In this document: in pieces, positions 56,562 to 64,000 of the stretch
Position numbering within the stretch: the first letter of the stretch is position 1
Layout of the letters: the number at the start of each line of letters is the position of its first letter
Assembly: GCA_018343915.1 (NCBI GenBank)
Contig: JABRWF010000001.1
Coordinates: 1,674,001-1,738,000, forward strand
Length of the DNA stretch: 64,000 nt
From: Agroathelia rolfsii
Lineage: Eukaryota; Basidiomycota; Agaricomycetes; Amylocorticiales; Amylocorticiaceae
Direction of reading: 5' to 3'
Notes under the pieces: model-generated
Database searches by the model: none
What the model saw: the letters and a program-made list of their open reading frames with translations, nothing else
What the model was told of the DNA's origin: nothing
Translations under genes and position numbers: made by a program

Positions 56562-59500
56562 AATTGTGCTAAGAGCCAGAGACAATCCAAATAACGGGTC
56601 TAGGGTGCATACACCACATCCTTTGCGCAATTTATATGATCTAGTATGGGATCCGAGAAAGCATATATTTAGTAGTATGGCCACAGTCTAAAGAAAAAGT
56701 GATCGTATGTCTTCCTTATTGTTCCAAATGTCTAGTAAGCAAGCAATAGTTTTTCCAAGGCAGTCGGACTTCAAAGTGGAATGGAGTTTACGAGATCAAG
56801 AAATGCAACAGTCATCGGACACAAGTCAAGAGCCATGGATCACAAAATCACAGCCCCAATCATTTAACGCGATGGTCGGGAGATTCATTGGAATTGAACT
56901 TGTGCAAAACATATAACTCATCAAGGTACAATGGCACAAGAAACTTGAAGCCATAAATCGATTTCAGTGGTAGTATTTCTTTAAGAGATGAATACCAGTC
57001 CAAGATTCATTTAACCCTATTCTGCATTTCAGCACTCGAATATGCATTCAAAGCCCACCTCCAGATTTATAATCATACTTAGCAGTCATTCGAAGTAAAT
57101 GCACCGATGGACTAGCCCCTTTGTTCATCAAAAAAATTACGAGGCATGTGAGCCTCCACCCCGATACTCTGATTATGCTTGTGATTTCGAGGATTCTTCA
57201 GCCGTGATCATGATGAGCCCTGAGAAATATGAGAAGTCAAAGTTCCCAGATGGACTCAAACGACAACTAATGAACGCATGTGGTTGAAATTAATTCCCAG
57301 CAGTAGATCAAGTCGATTGAGAGAATATAGACGAAGATGATTGATGCAAGGAAGAAAGTATGTGCCGGATGCATTCTTGAACCTGTGCAAATGTAGCCAG
57401 CTTTAATAAAGTCCAAGTAATCAATTGGCGTCAACTTAGTGCTTGATACAATTTTATCCTTTCTGCGGCTCTTTCTATGAGCCATAAGTGAGAATACTTG
57501 AGGTCAATCCATTCAATTAGGAAATAAGCTAAAAATATTACCGGATAAAATATATACTTCAAACTATATAATGACCGGGCCTCATATCACTTTGAAGCGC
57601 GTAAAAAGCTCGCATCATCTAACCTGATGAGATGGTATAAGCTTAAACGCTTCGAGTTGTCCCATGATACATACTAGTACGAAATCAAGGAGGCCAATAC
57701 TTAAATTTGCTCAAAAATTAAATAATAAGATTGCTGCCACAAGAATGATGCAGGAGTTGGTATTACCCGATATGTGATAGTATCTGGAAGGTTCGAAATT
57801 GAGCTGAGTAGGTCGAGACATAAGAAGAATTGAGGCATACGAGTCCCAGAAGTATAAAATATTTGTTAGCCTGCGTCAGAAACGTCATTAAGCTCTTGTA
57901 TTACTCCGATAATTTGATGGAATAATAGTGGTTCAAGTTCTGTAAGGCTGGCATAAAAGATAGATTTGTTATAGCGGTGACCAAACTTGAGTCGATTCTT
58001 TTGAATCATCAAAAGTTTTCAATTTCGGGGCAGATGATCTGCTGTCATCAACTCAGAGAACGTATAAAGATTACTACCCTACCAGTATGTCCACACGACC
58101 TCAGGTTACAACACGCGGCCCGGTTCCAGGAGCAGAGAATAGGTCAAGTCAATGCCGGTAAGGTGATAGTTTGGGGCTAGTTAAGCCTGAAAAAGACGCT
58201 TATGATCAGATTACTGGACCAGTCAGCTGGCACTAGCCATATGCCGGAAAGAACAAAAAAAAAGTAACCGGCTTTTATTATAGCACTGATGGAGATGGGT
58301 TGGTTTATTTTCAAATCCATCGGTGTGACCTTTCTGACCTCATGAGCTGCTGCTCACGAGTCAAAAATGTCAGAACCCAAAATAGAAGTTACTCAAAAGC
58401 GATGAGCCGGACGAACAATAACGCAAAGCACTCCATCAGCCACAGTTACTCGTAAGCATGTAGAGCCTTCACCTAATTTGACAAACTATGCTACTAACCT
58501 GGACCCTCGTTCCTAGATACTATATTTTCAAAATCAGTTCATCAATAGTGATTTCCAGTCGCAAGAATGATGCGTAAGTCGGTGTATGATGCATGATTGC
58601 CGGAAGTTCCACATCGTGTTTTTGATCGAGCAATGAGAGGAGCTGAGACGAATAATCAGCTGTTGGGTTTCTCAGAGACAAGATTCCGCATCGTTCCGAA
58701 GAATGGAAGGATTATCACAGGAGTTTACATCATGGGTGCAACCAAAGGGAATATTCTACCTGAAATTGACGACATAATTTGGTCCATAGTAATATCACTT
58801 ACGAAAAATCGGATGGACCATTACTGCGCCGTTGTTAAGAAATAAGTTTTATAAGATGCGCGGGGTTTCGAGGCTTCAATAGACGAAGAACAGGCCCAGT
58901 GATTTCAGGCTAATACCACCTATCCCGCTAGCGTGCTTGGAAGGCTAGTTTGATATTGTCATCGGCATAAGAGATTACCGAGCTCAGGTATGTTTATGGG
59001 AGTGAAATTTGGTGCAGAAGTTCATACCAAACCTGCAATCCCAAAAGGTGTGTAATTTCGGATGAGTAAGGGGGAAAGTTTAGGGATTGACTATTACTCT
59101 TTAAAGAGCTTGAATCTGAGAGGAAATTGTCGAGAAGATATCTACGGAGGATAGACCAAGATATCGCATCTTTTCTGGCTGGCAAGTAAAAGCTGAAGAG
59201 GGCAAGATAGAGCGTTTGATTACTGACTCGAGCCAGGGAATCTAGAAACTCAAGCTGTCCTCCTGATTGAACCAACCGATTGCGAGAGATAGGCTCTTTA
59301 TTAATACAATTACTTGAATGTAGCCAGACGCTATATCAGAGACGAACACTCTGGCGGCCTTGAAAGTATGTCATGATTGAAGAAAAACAAATGACAATCA
59401 CAGGCTGATGTTGGGCTAGCTTTAGGCGGTAACTGGATTTGCGCCATTGGAGCGCGCCGTCACGTGCACTAACGTTGGCACGACGCGTTTGTTTGATTCC

Positions 59501-59638
59501 GAACTGTGGCTGACGATGTCGGCAATATAGAAAGACTGAAAGCCAACGTCTTTTTCAACTTGAAGTCATTGTATCATTGGTACCTACAGCAGCGTTTGAC
59601 TTCTCTCCTATTCCTTCAAGTCGACGCTATCTGCCAGC
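56562..59638. other. 3.1-kb stretch with no recognisable gene
   Basis: Between copy C and the sirtuin. Short frames (56707-56916, 57099-57287, 58597-58845) match nothing known and lack credible introns. AT-rich, probably decayed repeats. The last 200 bases are the sirtuin promoter. Confidence 0.5.
59483..59488. promoter_or_regulatory. MCB-type ACGCGT site upstream of the sirtuin
   Basis: ACGCGT lies 151 bases before the sirtuin ATG, with an E-box CACGTG at 59461-59466 just upstream. The same hexamer sits upstream of RFC in this window. MBF-driven S-phase expression would suit an H3K56 deacetylase, but this is inference. Confidence 0.45.
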
Positions 59639-60328
59639 ATGGTACACACCCTTGATTTGAATGCGCATTCGGATGCATCTACACGAAGAGCTCTCAGCGA
59701 CCTTTCGCTCTCGGTGGCGAAGTGCAAGAAAATCGTCGTCGTCACTGGAGCAGGCATCTCGTGCTCATGTGGCATCCCTGTAAGCCTCAATCGTCTCTCC
59801 TTTCCTCATGAAACCTCGCATACCCACCGCTGGAATTTTATTTAGGACTTTCGTTCTTCGGATGGCTTGTATGCACTTGTGAAACAACAACATCCGGATG
59901 CTGTCCTGAAAGGACGAGATCTATTCGACGCGGCACTGTTCCGCGACCCAACGTCGACAAGCGTGTTTTATACATTTATATCCAAGCTCAAGCAGTCTAT
60001 TGACTCGGCGAATCCTTCCGCCACACATCGCTTTATCAAGACACTCGACTCGAAGAAGAAGTTATTACGCTCATATACCCAGAATATTGATGGTCTTGAG
60101 GAGCGGGCAGGTCTGTTAGGCAGCTCTAGCGAGAAGGCCAAATTGGCAGGTTCGAGTACACTCAAGGTCAAACCGAGGGATGTGCGCAATGTACAATTAC
60201 ACGGTGACATTCATCGCGTGAGATGTACACTATGTTCGGCAGACTTACCCTACGATGAGTCTTATATGAACGCGTTCCTCGAAGGTGCGGCTCCTCAATG
60301 TCCCGAATGTGTTGCACGATGTGGGTCC

Positions 60329-60360
<32 letters not shown>

Positions 60361-61334
60361 TTACCATTCGACACGAAACATGATTTATTGATATTGACTT
60401 TATCAAAATAGCCAAGGCTCGTGAAGAACGTTCCGCGCGAGCACTCAAAATAGGGACACTAAGACCTGCCATTGTGCTCTATGACGAACCACATCCCCTA
60501 GGCGACGTCATCGGCACCATCCAAACAGCCGACGTGGCGCGGAAGCCTGACATGCTCATCATCATGGGCACATCGCTCAAGGTGCACGGGCTGAAGAAGC
60601 TCGTTAAGGACTTTGCTCGTGTCGTGCATGATTCTGCACCGCACCTAGGAGAAGCTTCTTCTTCCAAGACTGCAAAAAGCTGGATGGGCAAGGTCGTGTT
60701 TGTGAATAAGACGCCGCCAGGTGCGGAATGGAGTGGGATCATTGACTACCATATTGCCGGCGAGACCGACAAGTGGTCGGAGAGGGTAATCGAGGACTGG
60801 AAGAAAATGCGTCCTGTGGACTGGGAGGTGCAGCAGAGTCTCACGACGGGAAAGTCGCCAATGCAAGTGATGAAACCGAGTCACGGATCAGGGAATATGC
60901 TGGAAAAGAAGAAGAAGGGCAAGGAGGTGGAGAACGTCCCCCCTCACGACAAAAGGGGCGCTATACAAAAGGAGTCTGCTAAATCGAAATCAATGAAAAG
61001 GACGAAGGCCGCCCCTATCCCAATGCCACCGCCTTCACCAGGTAAACGAAGGATATCGATGTCTCATTACTCAACTGGGGACGCAAGTCCGCCCAAAAAG
61101 CGGGACCTTTCCATGGATGAATCTGGGATCCTCTTTGAGGAAACACAGGAACCAGCCAAACGTGGGCTGCTCTTTGGAGACAACACAAACATCCTGCCAG
61201 ATCTGGTTGCGGATCCATTCGATTGCCCGAAGGATGCCCCTGCTCGAGTGACGAGGTCGAGAGGCGTGGCCCAAACGGCCAAGAAACGGATGCTTGCGCG
61301 TCCCAAGTCCCAAGTATACGTCCAAGTACCATAG
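59639..61334 (+). CDS. NAD-dependent histone deacetylase, HST3/HST4-like sirtuin
   Basis: Class I sirtuin; yeast Hst3 and Hst4 remove H3K56 acetyl marks after S phase. Three exons (59639-59779, 59846-60320, 60412-61334), 512 residues. NAD site VVVTGAGISCSCGIPDFRSS, then SYTQNIDGLEERAG, catalytic His in VQLHGDIHRVRC, zinc ligands CTLC and CPEC, and IVLYDEPHPLGDVIGTIQ, IIMGTSLKVHGLKKLVKDFA, VVFVNKTPPG. The GISCSCGIP and TQNIDGLE forms and the insertion before the catalytic His fit the HST3/HST4 branch. The last 180 residues are a basic, Lys/Pro/Ser-rich disordered tail ending KRMLARPKSQVYVQVP, with KKKKGK-type nuclear signals. The second intron holds a T28 run. Confidence 0.92.
60332..60359 (+). 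repeat. Poly-T run of 28 in a sirtuin intron
   Basis: Uninterrupted T tract within the 91-nt second intron (60321-60411), far from the acceptor. The length is unusual for so short an intron and is likely to vary between strains or to be a sequencing weak spot. Confidence 0.9.
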
Positions 61335-61551
61335 AACTGGATTCTCGTCATTCTTTTTGCACGCCGAGACACTTCATTGACCTTGTATTATTACTACTGA
61401 TTGTTGCGTAATGCTCAGCTGCTTGATATATGAACTGGTTGATCCGTAAATTCGTTCAGATTGTGATGCTATTAAAAACCTGTGACACATGGTGGAAAAA
61501 AATACAAAGATGAGAAAAAGAAAAGAGACCTCAGTGAAGTTAGCACTAAGT

Positions 61552-62247
61552 CTATTCGCTGATGAGCTCGGAAACACTCCAATCCTCGAAACTGCCGTCA
61601 GGAAGATATCGTCTAATGATCAGAGGGATTTTTCGTTGGGAGAGCTCCTTAATGGCAATTTGCAGTGCGTCTGTTTCTCCATCTAAAGGTACCAGTACAG
61701 GTGCGTTCATGCTATTGCATATTCACAATGTCAATGGGCTGTATGTCTATAGTGCATGTTCAACAACGACATACCTGATTTGCAGTGCTCGCGTGCCCAA
61801 TATACGTGCACGCTCGTATTTGGTCAGATACGGTGTTGTGATTCGAACTGCATTCGGTTGTCGTTCGCCCTGTAATCCGGGACCGACTTGTGCGGGCTGC
61901 TCTTGTGTTGTACCATCGCCCTCATAGCCATTCATGCCCTCTGGATCGTGGCCAGTGCCGTTTGCCCCCATATTTTCGTCAGCACCCAGCTCTTGCTCGC
62001 CCAGTAGATCATAGTTTTCGTCCTAAGTTGTTGGAGACGTGTGATTGGTTTACTTTGGAAGTTTTGGTGGGAGATTTGATCAAGGCTACGTACAATCGCA
62101 TCGTCAACAAATCTATGTCAGAGTGCCAGGCTTGTATTCAGCTTCTGAGAGTGGCAAGTGATGGTTCAAAAATGTGCAATGCACACACCCTCCGCCTCCT
62201 CCATAGTCATCATAGTCACCGCCGCCACCGTATCCGTCGTCAGACAT
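61552..62247 (-). CDS. RPB6: RNA polymerase I/II/III shared subunit RPABC2 (Rpb6)
   Basis: Small subunit common to all three nuclear RNA polymerases, needed for assembly. Start ATG 62245-62247 with [19 protein letters not shown], an acidic/Gly-rich N-terminus, then FVDDAI (about 62090-62107), [20 protein letters not shown]. The conserved globular part is [20 protein letters not shown], then across an intron [40 protein letters not shown] and [12 protein letters not shown] (stop 61552-61554). The first junction best fits a donor GTGCAT after GGA GGT GT with the acceptor at 62109; other choices shift the FVDDAI frame. Intact and of normal length. Confidence 0.93.
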
Positions 62248-63956
62248 ATTTCAAAGCAGAGTAAGAATGTGTTTGAGTACAAGTGAGACTGCAAGCGACA
62301 AGTGTAGAAAGCTTTCTTGGAGGCTTGTCTGCCACCAGGAGGTTCGCTAGATGCAAGAGAAAAGTGTAGAAATGGCTGAGTTTGAATGTCACTGGTCTTG
62401 CTTTTCAGCTTTGCAAATCTAACTAAGCATCCAACTCTGAATGTAACTGGGCCTGAACTGACTCGGGTTGCATACGTATAAAGGTACATCATGTAAAATG
62501 CAGAGACCTTTATTACGAGCATGCCGTCATTTTTACTATCTCTTGGGTCGCCTCGTCCAAGCAACGGCCAAACTACCTTACAAACTCTATGCTCTCGTAC
62601 TAAACTCTAGTCCAAAGGTAGCGAACTATGCCAACACATGACTTGTCGTTACGATGGGAATGTCTATCCACGACGCCGCCGCCGGGCTAACCAACGTTCA
62701 AATGACGAAATTTGTGTCTTGAGCCGAGCGACAGTGTTGGTTCTCGAGTTCAATTGATTAATAATAATAATAATAATCAATCAATCATATTTGACGTTTC
62801 TATCATCTATTCTTCTATCGTACACGACCAGTGACTAATACAGTGCAAAAGCAAAGGCAGAAGACGGATCCTCATTGTACCGTAGCGCTTCAGGATCTAC
62901 GCTGTTCCATGCGCTCAATGTCTAACCAAAAGCAGCTAGAGGTAGCATATGCGATATTGCTTGCTTTGCCTTGTTGGCTCCAGTGGATGACCTCTCCTCC
63001 GGCTGGGCTGGGACGCCGATCATGCTTCGATTTTAGGCAATGAATCTATCACATGTCACTTGGCAGCGAATGCGAATACGTTTCAATGCAAGTGCATTTA
63101 TTGGACAGGGACAACAGCACGAGTGACGTAATTTTTATGAAGAACACCTTCTCAGTTTCTCTATCAAGAATATGTCCATCGAGACGATGGGCGTCGGCGG
63201 TGCTCTGTACAACGAGGCATTGGCTTGGAAAAGTCCTGTTTAAGTCATAGTTGGTCATCCATCAGACTTCTGCCGTCACACCAACACTTATTCCCCCGAT
63301 TTTTACGCAGATCGTAGGTGTTTCAGGGCTGTAGCGCCAAGTTGTTTGCTATGTACGCTGGACCAGATGAGCGCAAGATAAAATCCTTTTTTCTAGACTA
63401 TATTTCTAATTCATCTATATCAGCCAGAATCAACGGAGAGAAACCAGTGGCGTCTCCGTTGATTCCGCGCCACAATGCCTTTCAACCACACGCACCTCCC
63501 CAAGATGTCCGTTGTGGGAACTGACATGTTTCCCTTCTTTGTCTGGTGAGATGCATATTATTGTATGCATTAACAGCCCCTAGATAGAACCAAGTTGGTG
63601 GCCATGATATTGCTGGATCCATGAAATGAACGGAATAGGACTGCAAGTGGCTGCAGATCAGCATCCTCAAGCTCTCCCTCTTTCATACCTCTTCGCCGCC
63701 GGGTTTCCCTCCCGGTTTCCGTTTTTGTAAAGGGATACAAAAATACATTATTGGAGGCCGGGGTCGTTCCCCATCTGTCCCCGTTCTCCGGGCGTCCTTT
63801 TTGAGCAGAATTTCGCTGCGCTTGCTCGTCCTCGTCCTCTTCCCTCTTTCTCTACCATCTACTTCCACAGTCTGCTCATCCAATTGCTCGTATACTTGTG
63901 CTTGGCGCTCCTATTCCTCCTGAACACTCATCCCAGCGAACCACGGCTTGATCTCC
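62248..63956. other. 1.7-kb stretch with no recognisable gene
   Basis: Holds the RPB6 promoter and probably the upstream region of a gene beyond the right edge. An AAT simple repeat with flanking ATTGATT/AATCAAT arms lies at 62753-62788. Frames at 62166-62564 and 62831-63250 resemble nothing. 63780-63900 is pyrimidine-rich, as in many fungal promoters. Confidence 0.5.
62758..62777 (+). repeat. AAT simple repeat
   Basis: Six or so AAT units in spacer DNA, embedded in an ATTGATTAAT...AATCAATCAAT near-palindrome. Confidence 0.7.
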
Positions 63957-64000
63957 ATGTCTTCGCGTCCAAGATCTTGGGGAACCCGTTTCGACGCGTT
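63957..64000 (+). CDS. Possible gene start cut by the right edge
   Basis: ATG 63957-63959 opens MSSRPRSWGTRFDA to the end of the window, after a C/T-rich tract typical of fungal promoters. Only 14 residues are visible, so neither identity nor reality can be judged. Confidence 0.25.
   Translation, partial: MSSRPRSWGTRFDA

Overview
The window is nuclear DNA of a filamentous basidiomycete, most likely an Agaricomycete. The evidence is intron-rich genes (mostly 50-70 nt GT-AG introns), very short divergent promoters, and protein sequences of basidiomycete type. The species cannot be named from the sequence. All gene models were spliced by eye using GT/AG sites, reading frame and family similarity, so individual exon borders may be off by a few codons.

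Layout. 0-25 kb is a dense housekeeping block: PXMP4-like peroxisomal protein (-, cut by the left edge), a chromodomain/SPOC protein resembling Chp1 (-), complex I NDUFS3 (+), MTC1 (-), splicing factor SPF27/BCAS2 (+), a 1748-residue disordered protein (+), mitochondrial succinyl-CoA ligase beta (-), a DinB-fold protein (+), a 1038-residue coiled-coil protein (+), an acyl-CoA thioesterase of the ACOT8/TES1 type (+) and XPA/Rad14 (-). A Ras GTPase (26.2-27.3 kb, -) needs a 2-nt microexon. 27.3-37.5 kb is gene-poor: one small proline/serine-rich gene, a Yippee-like gene, an intron-containing elongator tRNA-Met and a LINE-type retroelement remnant.

37.5-48.4 kb is dense again: LSB5 (VHS domain), mitochondrial seryl-tRNA synthetase, an RFC clamp-loader subunit, CFD1/NUBP2, a CipC-like protein and a disordered protein ending in an RRM-like fold. 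49.7-56.6 kb holds an all-minus-strand array of a small secreted Cys-rich family: two intact copies, one frame-broken copy and one decayed copy, with a second retroelement remnant between them. A 3-kb gene-free stretch follows, then an HST3/HST4-like sirtuin, RPB6, and a possible gene start at the right edge.

Themes. Several genes act on chromatin or genome maintenance (Chp1-like reader, RFC, sirtuin, Rad14, MTC1), but they are interspersed and do not form a cluster. ACGCGT (MCB-type) sites lie upstream of both RFC and the sirtuin. No CRISPR array, biosynthetic cluster or evident new multi-gene system was seen. The least ordinary items are the Ras 2-nt microexon, the chromodomain-SPOC protein and the expanding and decaying secreted-protein array.
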